In this document: positions 24,082 to 33,352 of the stretch, piece after piece
Layout: each line of letters starts with the position of its first letter
How positions within the stretch are numbered: the stretch's first letter is position 1
DNA from: Blautia sp. MSJ-19
GTDB taxonomy: Bacteria > Bacillota > Clostridia > Lachnospirales > Lachnospiraceae
Assembly: GCF_018918125.1 (NCBI RefSeq)
Contig: NZ_JAHLQA010000007.1
Span: 186,001-250,000 of the forward strand
Direction of reading: 5' to 3'
DNA length: 64,000 bases
Position numbers and translations under genes: made by a program
The notes under the pieces: model-generated
What the model was told of the DNA's origin: nothing
Seen by the model: the letters and a program-made list of their open reading frames with translations, nothing else
The model's database searches: none

Positions 24082-24097
24082 TAACTGTTCACAGTAA
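24082..24097. promoter_or_regulatory. 16-bp palindromic motif, copy 1
   Basis: TAACTGTTCACAGTAA, whose exact reverse complement occurs at 33499-33514 in the thiamine leader. Arms match at 6 of 7 positions around a 2-base centre. Weaker versions are near 19731 and 23987. Function unknown; could be a regulator binding site. Confidence 0.45.
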
Positions 24098-24105
24098 AAC
24101 AATAT

Positions 24106-24429
24106 TTATAAAGTCTTTGACAGCCCTTTCATATATGAAATAGCCAGAGCCTTGTCCTCCGGGCTGAGTGCAGTAAAGAGGTTCAGGCATTCTGCCTGAT
24201 CACTGGTCAGTCCCTGGCTGCTTTTTCCTGGTTCAAAGAAATCTGTAATAGAAATGCCGAATCCTGCACAGAGTTTCTGCAAGGTTGGAAGAGACGGCAT
24301 GTTATGTTTATTGATCATAGTGCTTAATGTGGAATAAGCGATTCCGGATACTTTTGCCAACTGATAATAGGACCAGTTACGCTCATCACACAGTTCCTGG
24401 ATACGATCCAGGGGATTTAATTCGGTCAT
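24106..24429 (-). CDS. XRE-family helix-turn-helix regulator
   Basis: 107 residues from ATG 24429, chosen for GAGGTGA 5 bases upstream; the open frame extends to 24591 through AT-rich leader without a site. Residues about 8-62 are a Cro/C1-type HTH (LCDERNWSYYQLAKVSGIAYSTLSTMIN); the rest is a short helical tail ending MKGLSKTL. Target genes are unknown. A palindrome, TAACTGTTCACAGTAA, lies just 3' of the gene. Confidence 0.85.
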   Translation of the reverse strand: MTELNPLDRIQELCDERNWSYYQLAKVSGIAYSTLSTMINKHNMPSLPTLQKLCAGFGISITDFFEPGKSSQGLTSDQAECLNLFTALSPEDKALAISYMKGLSKTL

Positions 24430-24564
24430 GTTGTTCACCTCGTAGTCATTTGTGTGTAAAAAACTAGTAAATACTTCCAACAATATATTAACGAAATAGC
24501 AGATAGAAAGATAGATTAGATTAAACGATATAAGTAGCATGCAGTTGCGTTGTGAGACGAAAAA

Positions 24565-24592
24565 ATGCTGCCTTCCGGTGGAAGACAGCATG
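24565..24592 (-). terminator. Intrinsic terminator of the carbamate kinase gene
   Basis: On the minus strand ATGCTGTCTTCC and GGAAGGCAGCAT form a 12-bp stem followed by six T (plus-strand A run about 24560-24565). Confidence 0.85.
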
Positions 24593-24637
24593 TCATGACA
24601 GTATTGAGATGTAGATCGTCATAATTGCATAGAGCAA

Positions 24638-25570
24638 TTATTTGATGATGGTGCCTGTTTTTTCTCTGTAACCATCTTTTGCATGAGCAATATCTGTGAT
24701 AATAGTGCGATGTCCATCGCCTTTTTCTGCAAATGTGACTGCAGCTTCGATTTTGGGAAGCATGGAGCCGGCTGCAAACTGATTTTCATCAATATATTTA
24801 CGGGCATCTTCTGTAGAAACGGTGTCCAGATAAGCTTCCTTGTCGGTGTCTTTGTTCAGACTGACTTTTTCTACACTGGTGAGGATCAGCAGTGTGTCGG
24901 CATTTAATTCTTCTGCGAGAAGTTCGCTTGCGAAATCTTTTTCGATGATGGCACTTGCTCCGTGAAGGTCAATGCCCTGTTCCATAACCGGGATTCCACC
25001 GCCGCCGGCTGCGATTACGACCTGTCCGGCATCGGCAAGAGTACGGATCGTCTCAATCTCTATGATTTTCTGCGGTTTTGGGGCTGCAAGGATTCTGCGG
25101 TATTCTCCCTCGGCAACTTCTGTGACAAAATTGCCTTTGTCTTCTTCTGCTTCTGCTTCTTCGGAAGTCAGAACACGTCCGATGATTTTCTCTGGTTCAC
25201 CAAAAGCCTCGTCATAAGGATCAATGACCACCTGTGTAAGAATCGTGGCAACTGGTTTGTAGATGCCTCTGGAAATCAGCTCAGCACGGATTGCATTCTG
25301 CAGGTCATAACCGATATATCCCTGGCTCATGGCGGAGCATACAGACATCGGGGCAAAAGTATAATCAGGGTGTGCCTTACCGAATTCATTCATGGCAGTA
25401 TGGATCATACCAACCTGCGGTCCGTTACTGTGGGAGATGACAACCTGAGTGCCTTCTTCTACAAGATCTGCGATGGCTTTTGCGGCAGCCTTGGTAGCCT
25501 GTTTCTGTTCTGGAAGTGTTGTGCCCAGGGCTTTGTGACCAAGAGCAACAACGACAGTTTTTTCGCTCAT
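24638..25570 (-). CDS. arcC: Carbamate kinase
   Basis: 310 residues from ATG 25570; an upstream in-frame ATG at 25648 overlaps the -35 box. Transfers phosphate from carbamoyl phosphate to ADP, giving ATP, ammonia and CO2. Seen: VVVALGHKAL, SHSNGPQVG, VIAAGGGGIPV, GASAIIEKDFASELLA, and AAGSMLPKIEAA, all family hallmarks. Arginine deiminase or ornithine/oxamate/allantoin carbamoyltransferase genes are not adjacent. The N-terminal GGNAL of most members reads GHKAL here. Confidence 0.93.
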   Translation of the reverse strand: MSEKTVVVALGHKALGTTLPEQKQATKAAAKAIADLVEEGTQVVISHSNGPQVGMIHTAMNEFGKAHPDYTFAPMSVCSAMSQGYIGYDLQNAIRAELISRGIYKPVATILTQVVIDPYDEAFGEPEKIIGRVLTSEEAEAEEDKGNFVTEVAEGEYRRILAAPKPQKIIEIETIRTLADAGQVVIAAGGGGIPVMEQGIDLHGASAIIEKDFASELLAEELNADTLLILTSVEKVSLNKDTDKEAYLDTVSTEDARKYIDENQFAAGSMLPKIEAAVTFAEKGDGHRTIITDIAHAKDGYREKTGTIIK

Positions 25571-25619
25571 ATGGATTCCTCGTTTCTTTTCAGTTTGTCT
25601 ATAAATCAAGTTATTTTCT

Positions 25620-25648
25620 ATTATAAAAGAATGGGAATGGAATTGCAA
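25620..25648 (-). promoter_or_regulatory. Sigma-A promoter of arcC
   Basis: On the minus strand TTGCAA (25648-25643), 17-base spacer, TATAAT (25625-25620). Confidence 0.85.
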
Positions 25649-25767
25649 TAAAAAGATAGAAACCTTGTGTGCAGCATGCTATACTGAAAAAAATAAGTAC
25701 CTGTAAACAATGGGGAAAGCAGCCAGAATAAAATTTCTGCATGCAGGTACACAGGGAGGGTGACAGC

Positions 25768-26643
25768 ATGAACTATACGATCAGAAATGAAAAACTGACA
25801 CTGGAGATTTCATCCAGAGGAGGAGAATTTCAGTCAATCCGCGATGCAGAGGGCAGGGAGTATCTCTGGCAGGGGGATCCGGCTACCTGGAAAGGCAGGG
25901 GGCCAAATCTGTTTCCTTATATAGGAAGGATGACAGATAAGAGCTATTACTATCAGGGACAGCTGTATCATATGGATATCCACGGATTTCTGCCACATGC
26001 AGAGATGGCGCTGACAGAGCAAAAGGACGATGAACTGACTCTCAGACTTACGGATTCCGAAGAAACACAAAAACAGTATCCGTTCAGATTTGAACTGGAT
26101 ATTACCTGGAAACTGGATGGAGAAAAAATCAGTGTGTCCTATCTGGTCAGAAATAAAGACGAAAAAACCATGTATTTTGCTATCGGAGGGCATCCGGGAT
26201 TCAATATCCCATTTGAGGATGGACTGGAGTTTGAGGATTACAGGATTGATTTTGGCGAAAATGCTAGTCCGGACAGAATCCATTTTTCAGAAGATGGTTT
26301 TGCACTTGAAGAAGAGGAAGCTCTGAAACTTGAAGAGGGACGCTATCTGAAAATGAAACGACACATTTTTGGAGATACGATTGTTCTGAAAAATATGCCG
26401 CATGAAGTGAAAATCAACAGTACGAAAGGCAAAAAAGAGATTCGGGTAATCTTTCCGGATATGGAGCATCTGGGCTTCTGGAACTGGGCGGATGCGGATG
26501 TGGACTATGTATGTGTAGAACCGTGGAGTTCACTGCCATCCCGTAAAGGAATCATAGAAGATCTGGAAACACAGCCGGGATTGATCCGTCTGGAAAGTGG
26601 AAAAGAATACAAAAATACCTGGAGTATCATGATCATGGGATAA
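25768..26643 (+). CDS. Aldose 1-epimerase family protein (LacX-like)
   Basis: 291 residues from ATG 25768 behind GGGAGGG; an ATG at 25741 lacks a site. Beta-sandwich galactose mutarotase fold: LFPYIGRM near residue 50, HGFLP, GGHPGFN (catalytic region) and VCVEPWSSLPSRKG near the end. It interconverts alpha and beta anomers of a sugar or acts on a sugar phosphate; the LacX-type subgroup is poorly characterised. The next gene is a D-lyxose isomerase 44 bases on, so both likely process the same pentose or hexose. Confidence 0.85.
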   Translation: MNYTIRNEKLTLEISSRGGEFQSIRDAEGREYLWQGDPATWKGRGPNLFPYIGRMTDKSYYYQGQLYHMDIHGFLPHAEMALTEQKDDELTLRLTDSEETQKQYPFRFELDITWKLDGEKISVSYLVRNKDEKTMYFAIGGHPGFNIPFEDGLEFEDYRIDFGENASPDRIHFSEDGFALEEEEALKLEEGRYLKMKRHIFGDTIVLKNMPHEVKINSTKGKKEIRVIFPDMEHLGFWNWADADVDYVCVEPWSSLPSRKGIIEDLETQPGLIRLESGKEYKNTWSIMIMG

Positions 26644-26687
26644 ACAAAAGATTTTGAAATAGAAAGACTAAGATAAGGAGCGGGATT

Positions 26688-27380
26688 ATGAAGAGATCAG
26701 AAATCAACCGGGCATTAAAAGAACTGGAGCAGATGATCGCAGAATACAAATATTATCTGCCGAAATTTGCAGATTTTACACCGGAAGAATGGCAGACAAA
26801 AGGACACGAGTTTGATGAGATCCGTGACAACATGCTTGGATGGGATATCACAGATTATGGAATGGGAGACTTTAACAAGATTGGATTTTCGCTGTTTACA
26901 GTGAGAAATGGAAATCTTAAAATGCAGGAAAAGTACAAAAAACCATATGCAGAAAAGTTTCTTTATCTGAAAGAGGGGCAGTATGCACTGAACCATTTTC
27001 ACTGGTACAAAATGGAAGATATCATTAACCGGGGCGGCGGAAATCTTCTGATCCGCGTGTATAATTCGCTTCCGGATGAAGCTGTGGATAAAGAGGGAGA
27101 CGTTACAGTACATATTGACGGAGAAGTAAGAACAGTACCGGCTGGCACACAGGTGAAACTGGAACCGGGGATGAGCATTACGATCATGCAGGGAATGTAT
27201 CATGACTTTGAGGTAGAACCGGGAAGTGGTGCCGTGCTGATCGGAGAAGTGAGTCAGTGCAATGATGATAATACAGATAACTGCTTCAATCCTCCGGCAG
27301 GAAGATTCCCGGAGATCGAAGAGGACGAAGCACCGTATCGACTGCTCTGCAATGAATATCCGGAAGCACCGGACAAGTAA
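26688..27380 (+). CDS. D-lyxose isomerase
   Basis: 230 residues, cupin fold of the D-lyxose ketol-isomerase family (former DUF1498). Interconverts D-lyxose and D-xylulose with a divalent metal; the ligands are seen in HFHWYKMEDI (two His and Glu) and the later YHDFEVE. Family traits at the N-terminus include MKRSEINRAL and DNMLGWDITDYG. Ribosome binding site AAGGAG. Likely co-transcribed with the aldose epimerase-like gene and closed by a terminator. No sugar transporter is adjacent. Confidence 0.88.
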   Translation: MKRSEINRALKELEQMIAEYKYYLPKFADFTPEEWQTKGHEFDEIRDNMLGWDITDYGMGDFNKIGFSLFTVRNGNLKMQEKYKKPYAEKFLYLKEGQYALNHFHWYKMEDIINRGGGNLLIRVYNSLPDEAVDKEGDVTVHIDGEVRTVPAGTQVKLEPGMSITIMQGMYHDFEVEPGSGAVLIGEVSQCNDDNTDNCFNPPAGRFPEIEEDEAPYRLLCNEYPEAPDK

Positions 27381-27390
27381 ACAGGACATA

Positions 27391-27424
27391 AGGAAAAGCC
27401 GCCTGTTCGGGCGGCTCATTTCCT
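27391..27424 (+). terminator. Intrinsic terminator after the lyxose isomerase gene
   Basis: AGCCGCC and GGCGGCT form the core stem, extended by AGGAAA/TTTCCT; AACTTTTTT follows. Confidence 0.8.
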
Positions 27425-27789
27425 TAACTTTTTTGAGGGGGGAGATAGAGAGTGGTTATTCATCTATCCAAAACCTATTATAAGTAAGAAATATGTTCAA
27501 AGTGTGTACTAATTCTAAAAGAAATCGAAAATTTCTAAAGAAAAGTTAAAGAAAATCTATAATTTCTGCAGGTTCTTGTAGTTTTAAAGAAAACATGATA
27601 GAGTGTAAGCGTCTGTTATCGTCGGTGGTAACAGAGTCTGGATCCTGGTTCTAAGAGATCCACCATTCAAATGTCATTTCGACAAATATTCCAAAGCAAT
27701 GCAAAACAAAGAGAAGAAAGGGGAGATGCCTATGCCCTTGGGGAGTTTGCTGCCCGTTTGACTTGAAGTTGTTTTGAAAGGAGTATATT
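27425..27789 (+). other. 365-base intergenic region before the surface protein gene
   Basis: AT-rich to about 27600, then a leader of about 185 bases with small inverted repeats (GTTA/TAAC near 27616-27633, GGATC/GATCC near 27641-27662). A very short frame, MPMPLGSLLPV (27727-27762), has AAAGGGGAG upstream and may be a leader peptide or chance. No known riboswitch was recognised. Confidence 0.4.
27576..27604 (+). promoter_or_regulatory. Candidate promoter of the surface protein gene
   Basis: TTGTAG (27576-27581), 17-base spacer, TAGAGT (27599-27604) with TG one base before it. The -10 is imperfect. It implies a leader of nearly 180 bases. Confidence 0.4.
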
Positions 27790-29136
27790 ATGAAAAACAG
27801 AATATGGAAAAAACTGAGTGCATATGGTCTGGCTCTCTTTTTGGCCGGAATGCTGCCGGAGATGGCAGGAGCATGTGGAACAGTTGCGTATGCGGCAGAG
27901 ACGTGTTTTGCAGAAGTGGAACAGAAGACAGAGACAGAAACAGCAGAGAACCTGTGGACAGAAGAGTATCTGACAGAGGATGTGGCAGAAATTTCTGATG
28001 AAAGACTGGAAGAAGACGATGGTGAACTTGAGGAGGAAGCTCCAGAAGAAGCGAGAACAGAGAGCGTACCAGAAGTGGAGGAAACGGTTCAGTTACAGGA
28101 GACTTCTGAAGCGATATCGAGAGTTACAGAGGGAGAAAGTGACGGTGAAATTTCCGATGGCCGACAGGAATCAGAAGATACAAAAAAGAAAGCAGATCTG
28201 AGTTTGCATGTGACGACAGATGACGAAACAGTGAAGGCCGGCAGTGTGCTGGTTTATACAGTGGAACTGGAAAACACAGGTGATCTGATGCTGGAGGAGC
28301 TGCAGCTTTACTATAGTCTGGCAGAGAAAGGAATTTCAGCTGCCTGGTCGGAGACAGATGCTGAACAGACAGATACTGCCGAAAACTGTATGAAAATAGC
28401 CAGTCTGGATGCCGGCATGAAAAAAACATACTATCTGACTTGTACATTGCCGGAAGATCTGAGTGAGTCATTCACCACAGAGTTTACTGTTGAGGCTAAA
28501 AGTGAGGGACAGGATGGAATAGAAGAAAAATTACAGCGAAAGACATCGTTGAGTACGGGAATCATTCCGCTGAAGGCCGCATTTGAAGTGACAAAAACAG
28601 CGGATCGTACAGTTGCAGTGCCAGGCGACAAAATCGTATTTCAGATCTGCATCCGAAATACAGGAGAACGGACACTGCATTCTGTAATAACGACAGAACG
28701 ATTTCAGCTTGGAAATATCCAGGTCCGTTTTCTGGAAAAAGAAGGGGTGGTACTGAACAACACCCGAACGAAAGCAAGAATTGAAAAAATAGATCCGGGA
28801 AGTGCTGTGGGATTGCTGGCAGAAGTAACACTTCCGGAAAATATCAGGGAACAGGAACTTTTGAATGAAGTGACGGTTACAACACTGGAAACAGGAGAAG
28901 AGGTGACTGTGTCACAGGCGAAGATACAGGTAAAAGCTGCAGAAGAGATGGAAAAAACAGAAAAAAACACAGATGAAGGGTCTGTGGATGCAGAAGGCGG
29001 GGCTGTCGTACAGAAGGGGGAAAGCTATCCGGTTTCCACACATCCAAAAACCGGAGACCCGTACCAGCCATTTTTATGGCTGGCAATGATCCCCGGTTCT
29101 TTGCTGGCAGCAGGCTGGATCCGCTGTCGAATGTGA
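27790..29136 (+). CDS. Cell-wall anchored surface protein with two DUF11-type domains
   Basis: 448 residues behind AAAGGAG. Signal peptide 1-35 (ends AYA), then an acidic Glu/Thr-rich low-complexity stretch (about 36-135), two beta-sandwich repeats of the DUF11/isopeptide type (LSLHVTTDDETVKAGSVLVY and FEVTKTADRTVAVPGDKIVF) and a sortase-type sorting signal: HPKTG at 418-422, hydrophobic helix about 427-443, RCRM tail. The PKTG variant of LPXTG is common in Lachnospiraceae. It should be an exposed stalk or adhesin component; ligand unknown. It converges on thiC with no bases between the stop codons. Confidence 0.75.
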   Translation: MKNRIWKKLSAYGLALFLAGMLPEMAGACGTVAYAAETCFAEVEQKTETETAENLWTEEYLTEDVAEISDERLEEDDGELEEEAPEEARTESVPEVEETVQLQETSEAISRVTEGESDGEISDGRQESEDTKKKADLSLHVTTDDETVKAGSVLVYTVELENTGDLMLEELQLYYSLAEKGISAAWSETDAEQTDTAENCMKIASLDAGMKKTYYLTCTLPEDLSESFTTEFTVEAKSEGQDGIEEKLQRKTSLSTGIIPLKAAFEVTKTADRTVAVPGDKIVFQICIRNTGERTLHSVITTERFQLGNIQVRFLEKEGVVLNNTRTKARIEKIDPGSAVGLLAEVTLPENIREQELLNEVTVTTLETGEEVTVSQAKIQVKAAEEMEKTEKNTDEGSVDAEGGAVVQKGESYPVSTHPKTGDPYQPFLWLAMIPGSLLAAGWIRCRM

Positions 29137-30447
29137 TTACAGAATATCGATGTGTTCACCTGCAAGAGCCTTGTTCATGCTGCGGACTGCGCAGAATTTA
29201 CCGCACATGCTGCAGGTATCGCTGTGGTCATCTTCCGGAAGACGGTCATCGCGGATTGCTTTGGCTGTTTCCGGATCAAGAGCACAGTCAAACTGTGCAT
29301 CCCAGTCGAGGACACGGCGGGCATCTGCCATTTTGTCATCGATGTCTCTTGCATGCGGGATTCCTTTGGCGATGTCGGCTGCATGAGCTGCAATCTTGGA
29401 AGCGATGATTCCCTGTTTTACGTCATCAACATTTGGAAGTGCCAGATGTTCAGCCGGTGTTACATAGCAGAGGAAGGCTGCTCCGTTCATGGCTGCAACA
29501 GCACCACCGATCGCTGCTGTGATGTGGTCATATCCAGGTGCGATATCAGTAACGAGAGGTCCAAGTACATAGAACGGAGCTCCCATGCAGATAGTCTGCT
29601 GTACTTTCATATTAGCGGCAACCTGGTCAAGCGGTACGTGTCCCGGTCCTTCGACCATAACCTGCACGTTGTGATCCCATGCACGTTTGGTAAGCTCACC
29701 AAGACGGACGAGTTCTTCAATCTGGCAGACGTCAGTAGCGTCAGCAAGGCATCCCGGACGGCAGGCATCCCCGAGGGAGATCGTAACGTCATGTTCTTCA
29801 CAGATATCGAGGATCTCATCAAAGTATTCATAGAACGGGTTTTCCTCACCGGTCATACTCATCCATGCAAACACAAGGCTTCCTCCACGGCTTACGATGT
29901 TCATTTTACGTTTGTGCTTTTTGATCTGTTCAATGGTCTTGCGGGTGATTCCGCAGTGAAGAGTGACAAAGTCCACACCATCTTCTGCGTGCAGACGGAT
30001 CACGTCAATGAAATCTTTTGCTGTCAGTTCAGAGAGATCTCGCTGATAGTGGATGACACTGTCATATACCGGAACGGTTCCGATCATTGCCGGACATTCA
30101 TGGGTGAGTTTCTGACGGAACGGCTGAGTGTTGCCGTGGCTGGAAAGGTCCATGATCGCTTCGGCACCGAGGTCTACAGCTTTCATGACTTTTTGCATTT
30201 CAATATCATAATCTTTGCAGTCTCTGGATACTCCAAGGTTGACATTGATCTTGGTGCGCAGCATGCTTCCGACACCTTCCGGATTCAGGCTGGTATGATG
30301 TTTGTTGGCACAGATCGCTACTTTGCCTTCTGCAACGAGCTGCATCATTTTTTCTACTGGCATATGCTCTTTTTCTGCAACGGTTTTGATCTGTGGGGTT
30401 ACGATGCCTTTGCGGGCTGCATCCATCTGTGTTGTATAAGTTGTCAT
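29137..30447 (-). CDS. thiC: Phosphomethylpyrimidine synthase
   Basis: 436 residues. Radical SAM enzyme turning aminoimidazole ribotide into HMP-phosphate, the thiamine pyrimidine. Recognisable by [44 protein letters not shown], and the C-terminal [4Fe-4S] motif CSMCGKFC. Last gene of the thi operon, 42 bases after thiD, with AAGGAG at its start. It lacks the long N-terminal extension of proteobacterial/plant ThiC, as usual for Firmicutes. No terminator separates its stop from the convergent surface gene. Confidence 0.96.
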   Translation of the reverse strand: MTTYTTQMDAARKGIVTPQIKTVAEKEHMPVEKMMQLVAEGKVAICANKHHTSLNPEGVGSMLRTKINVNLGVSRDCKDYDIEMQKVMKAVDLGAEAIMDLSSHGNTQPFRQKLTHECPAMIGTVPVYDSVIHYQRDLSELTAKDFIDVIRLHAEDGVDFVTLHCGITRKTIEQIKKHKRKMNIVSRGGSLVFAWMSMTGEENPFYEYFDEILDICEEHDVTISLGDACRPGCLADATDVCQIEELVRLGELTKRAWDHNVQVMVEGPGHVPLDQVAANMKVQQTICMGAPFYVLGPLVTDIAPGYDHITAAIGGAVAAMNGAAFLCYVTPAEHLALPNVDDVKQGIIASKIAAHAADIAKGIPHARDIDDKMADARRVLDWDAQFDCALDPETAKAIRDDRLPEDDHSDTCSMCGKFCAVRSMNKALAGEHIDIL

Positions 30448-30489
30448 AATCTGTATTCTCCTTATCGTGTAATGTATTTAAAGATGTTT

Positions 30490-31275
30490 TTACTGGAACC
30501 GTCCAAGTGTGTGATCAAGAGGACCGGAACCGTGCCCGAGATCCATCTGCGCTTTCAGTGCATCGGTCAGATACTGTTTAGCACGGCGTACAGAATCTTC
30601 CAGTGAAAATCCCTTGGCAAGGTTAGAAGCAATGGCACTGGAGAGTGTGCATCCGGTACCATGGGTGTTTGGATTATCAATGCGTTCGCCATGCATCCAG
30701 ATTCCCTGTCCTTCCGTATAAAGGAGGTCGTTTGCATCGTTGATACGGTGGCCGCCTTTTAAAAGAACAGAAATATGGAAGTTTTCATGGAGCATTCTGG
30801 CTGCCTGTTCCATGGAGACTGCATCGGTGATCTTTATTCCGGTAAGTGCTTCAGCCTCCGGAATATTTGGGGTAATGATCTCGGCAAGTGGAAAAAGTTC
30901 TTTCTGAAGAGTCTCTTCTGCATTTTTGTCCATCAGACGATGTCCGCTGGTAGAGACCATGACAGGATCCAGTACGATATGGCGGGCTTCGTACTGACGC
31001 AGTCTGGCGGCAACATGACGCATGATCTCAGAAGAGGAGAGCATGCCGATCTTTACCGCATCCGGAAAGATATCCGTGAAGATACAGTCCAGCTGATTGT
31101 CGAGAAATTCAGGAGATGCTTCCTGAATGCCGTATACACCGTTCGTATTCTGGGCAGTCAGAGCTGTGATCGCACTCATGGCATAGACACCGTTCATGAT
31201 CATCGTTTTGATGTCGGCCTGTACGCCTGCACCACCGCTGCAGTCACTTCCGGCAATGGTTAATACAGTTTTCAT
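30490..31275 (-). CDS. thiD: Hydroxymethylpyrimidine/phosphomethylpyrimidine kinase
   Basis: 261 residues, ribokinase fold. Phosphorylates HMP to HMP-P and HMP-PP. Motifs: AGSDCSGGAGVQADIKTM near the N-terminus, VLDPVMVSTSGH, ITPNIPEAEALTG, LLKGGH, and the anion hole/catalytic NTHGTGCTLSSAIAS. Third from last in a tight operon with thiE upstream and thiC downstream. Confidence 0.96.
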   Translation of the reverse strand: MKTVLTIAGSDCSGGAGVQADIKTMIMNGVYAMSAITALTAQNTNGVYGIQEASPEFLDNQLDCIFTDIFPDAVKIGMLSSSEIMRHVAARLRQYEARHIVLDPVMVSTSGHRLMDKNAEETLQKELFPLAEIITPNIPEAEALTGIKITDAVSMEQAARMLHENFHISVLLKGGHRINDANDLLYTEGQGIWMHGERIDNPNTHGTGCTLSSAIASNLAKGFSLEDSVRRAKQYLTDALKAQMDLGHGSGPLDHTLGRFQ

Positions 31276-31314
31276 GATGTTTTTATCCTTTTCTTATTTT
31301 GGTTTTATCTGAGG

Positions 31315-31950
31315 TTACAGTTTCTTCAGCTGTTCCAGAAATCGTCTGACAGCAGCAGCTTTGTCCGTTGGCTTAAAAAGTCCGCTGATTACAGCTGCAC
31401 CGGCAACTCCGCTTCCGGAAAGGAGCGGGAGATTGTCAGAAGTGATACCGCCGATCGCAACGACCGGAATCGTCACGGCCTGGCAGATTGCTTTCAGAGT
31501 TTCAAGTGGAAGCTGGGTAACATTGGTTTTGGTCGTACTGCCAAAGACCGCACCGCAGCCGATATAATCTGCTCCGGCTTCCTGCGCAGCAAGTGCTTCT
31601 GCTACATTGTGGGCACTTCCACCGATGATGAAGTCTTTTCCGAGCAGTTGTCTGGCTTTTTGGATTCCCATATCGGAGAGACCGACATGGACCCCGGAAG
31701 CACCGACTTTAAGAGCAAGATCTGGGCGGTCATTGATGATGAGTGGGACGTGATAACGTTCGCATAGTTGTTTTAATAGTTTGGCCTCCTGAAGAATTTC
31801 TTCATCAGAAATGTTTTTTTCTCGAAGCTGAACACAGCTGACACCTGAGCGGAGAAGTTCTTCCGTAACTCCGGCAAGTGTTTCGCCGGGATTAAGCCAG
31901 CTTCGATCAGTGACAGCATACAGTTTCAGTTGTTCAGGTGTTATGTTCAT
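31315..31950 (-). CDS. thiE: Thiamine-phosphate synthase
   Basis: 211 residues, TIM barrel joining HMP-PP and thiazole-phosphate to thiamine phosphate. Motifs: LYAVTDRSWL near the N-terminus, VQLREKN, IINDRPDLALKVGASGVHVG, GGSAHNVAEA, and VVAIGGIT with GAAVISG. Its ATGA start overlaps the thiM stop by 4 bases, giving translational coupling; AGGAGA lies upstream. Confidence 0.96.
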   Translation of the reverse strand: MNITPEQLKLYAVTDRSWLNPGETLAGVTEELLRSGVSCVQLREKNISDEEILQEAKLLKQLCERYHVPLIINDRPDLALKVGASGVHVGLSDMGIQKARQLLGKDFIIGGSAHNVAEALAAQEAGADYIGCGAVFGSTTKTNVTQLPLETLKAICQAVTIPVVAIGGITSDNLPLLSGSGVAGAAVISGLFKPTDKAAAVRRFLEQLKKL

Positions 31951-32774
31951 AAGGGAGTCTCCTGTTGTGATCTGAAAATTTTTTCTTCCAGCACATCAAA
32001 CAGATGTACATGGAAACTTCCGATACCGGAGTGGCACAGATCTGTTCGCCTTCCTGCTTCAAAGGCAACATCCCGCCAGAGATGGCCGGCTGCGCAGACT
32101 GCATCAAAAGCAGAAATATCTGTACAGAGAAACAGTGCGCATAGAGCAGAAAGCATGCATCCGCCTCCGGTGATCCTGCGGATCCTGGAGTCACCTCCGG
32201 TCAGGATCTGCGTTCTTTTTCCATCGGATACCACATCACGTCTGCCCGTGATCAGAACTGTACAGTTATAAAGCCGGGCGGTTTTTAAGGCTGTCTGACA
32301 GACTGCTTCATCTGTCATGAGCAGGGCACTTTCTACACCGCCATGCAGTTGTGGAGATGCAGTATCGGAAAGAAAGGAGCACAGAACAACGGCTTCTTCC
32401 TGGTTGCAGCGGATTGCTGTAGGGTGTACAGCGTTAAGAAGCTTCTGCAGTTCCTTTTTGCGAAAAGCACTGGCACCGACACCAACCGGATCGAGTACGA
32501 TCGGATGACCGAGTTCTTCGGCCTTCTGGCCGGCAGAGATGCAGGCCTGTATTTTGTCAGTGTCCGGGACTCCGGTATTGAGAAGCGTTCCCTGGCAGAA
32601 GGAAGTGATCTCTGCCGCTTCTTCTTTGTTCTGTCCCATGACGGCACTGCCACCGGCGGCAAGAAGAATATTGGCGACATCCTGCATGGTCACCGGGTTG
32701 GTAAGACAGTGGATTCTGGGTGTGTGCTGATGAATATAAAGAGAAATTTCTTCTATATTATTGTTGTGTGGCAT
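31947..32774 (-). CDS. thiM: Hydroxyethylthiazole kinase
   Basis: 275 residues. Phosphorylates salvaged 4-methyl-5-hydroxyethylthiazole. Seen: PRIHCLTNPVTMQDVAN, NTGVPD, GHPIVLDPVGVGAS, and GGGCMLSALCA near residue 200. Three bases separate it from thiW. Presence of thiM without thiG/thiH/thiS in this operon points to thiazole salvage, unless those genes lie elsewhere. Confidence 0.95.
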   Translation of the reverse strand: MPHNNNIEEISLYIHQHTPRIHCLTNPVTMQDVANILLAAGGSAVMGQNKEEAAEITSFCQGTLLNTGVPDTDKIQACISAGQKAEELGHPIVLDPVGVGASAFRKKELQKLLNAVHPTAIRCNQEEAVVLCSFLSDTASPQLHGGVESALLMTDEAVCQTALKTARLYNCTVLITGRRDVVSDGKRTQILTGGDSRIRRITGGGCMLSALCALFLCTDISAFDAVCAAGHLWRDVAFEAGRRTDLCHSGIGSFHVHLFDVLEEKIFRSQQETPL

Positions 32775-32777
32775 AAG

Positions 32778-33287
32778 CTATCTCCTGGCAGTAAAAAGTA
32801 CCTGGCTTTTTTCAAAAACGCGAAGCAGGATAAAGGCCAGGACACTTCCTGTGAAAGTTGAGATAAAAAATGGAAGCATATATACTGTGAATCCGGCAGG
32901 TGCCAGTCCCATAAGGAGTCTGGCCACCGGATAAGCAGCAAGACCGCCGAGAATTCCGGTTCCCAGTGCTTCTGCGACACAGGTAAGGCTTAAGCGGTGG
33001 GTGAAGCGAAAAACAAGACCGCAGCACAATGCACCGACCATACTTCCCGGAAATGCCAGAAGACTGCCGATCCCAAACAGGTTACGGATCAGGCTTGCGC
33101 AGAATGCAATTCCGATGCCCCACCACGGACCGAGCATAACGGCAGCAAAGACATTGACCATATGCTGTACCGGGGCACATTTGCTTCCGGCAACCGGAAC
33201 ACTGATCATACTGCCGGCTACAGCAGCCGCAGTCAGCACTCCTGCGATGGCAAGCTTCTGTGTTGATGTAGTTTCTTTTGTGTTCAT
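32778..33287 (-). CDS. thiW: ThiW, thiazole-specific ECF transporter S component
   Basis: 169 residues from ATG 33287, behind AGGAGG; the open frame extends to 33428 through the riboswitch and was cut there. About six membrane helices with GSMISVPVAGSKCAPVQHMVN, WWGIGIAFCASLIRN and AFPGSMVGALCCG, matching ThiW, the substrate-binding unit of an ECF importer for thiazole or a thiamine precursor. The shared energising module (EcfA/A'/T) is not in the window. First gene of the operon, directly under riboswitch control. Confidence 0.9.
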   Translation of the reverse strand: MNTKETTSTQKLAIAGVLTAAAVAGSMISVPVAGSKCAPVQHMVNVFAAVMLGPWWGIGIAFCASLIRNLFGIGSLLAFPGSMVGALCCGLVFRFTHRLSLTCVAEALGTGILGGLAAYPVARLLMGLAPAGFTVYMLPFFISTFTGSVLAFILLRVFEKSQVLFTARR

Positions 33288-33352
33288 TTTCAGTGGACCT
33301 CCTGTTCTACCTGCAGGATCTGCCATCCGCAGAACTTTGCGGATGTTGAATA

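Noticed and set aside
27727-27762. 11-codon leader peptide before the surface protein
   Set aside because: A ribosome-binding-like sequence is present but nothing else supports translation; mentioned only within the intergenic entry.
29152-30606. 484-codon plus-strand open frame opposite thiC/thiD
   Set aside because: Fully antisense to two clearly conserved genes, with no ribosome binding site and Cys/His-rich composition typical of a shadow frame.
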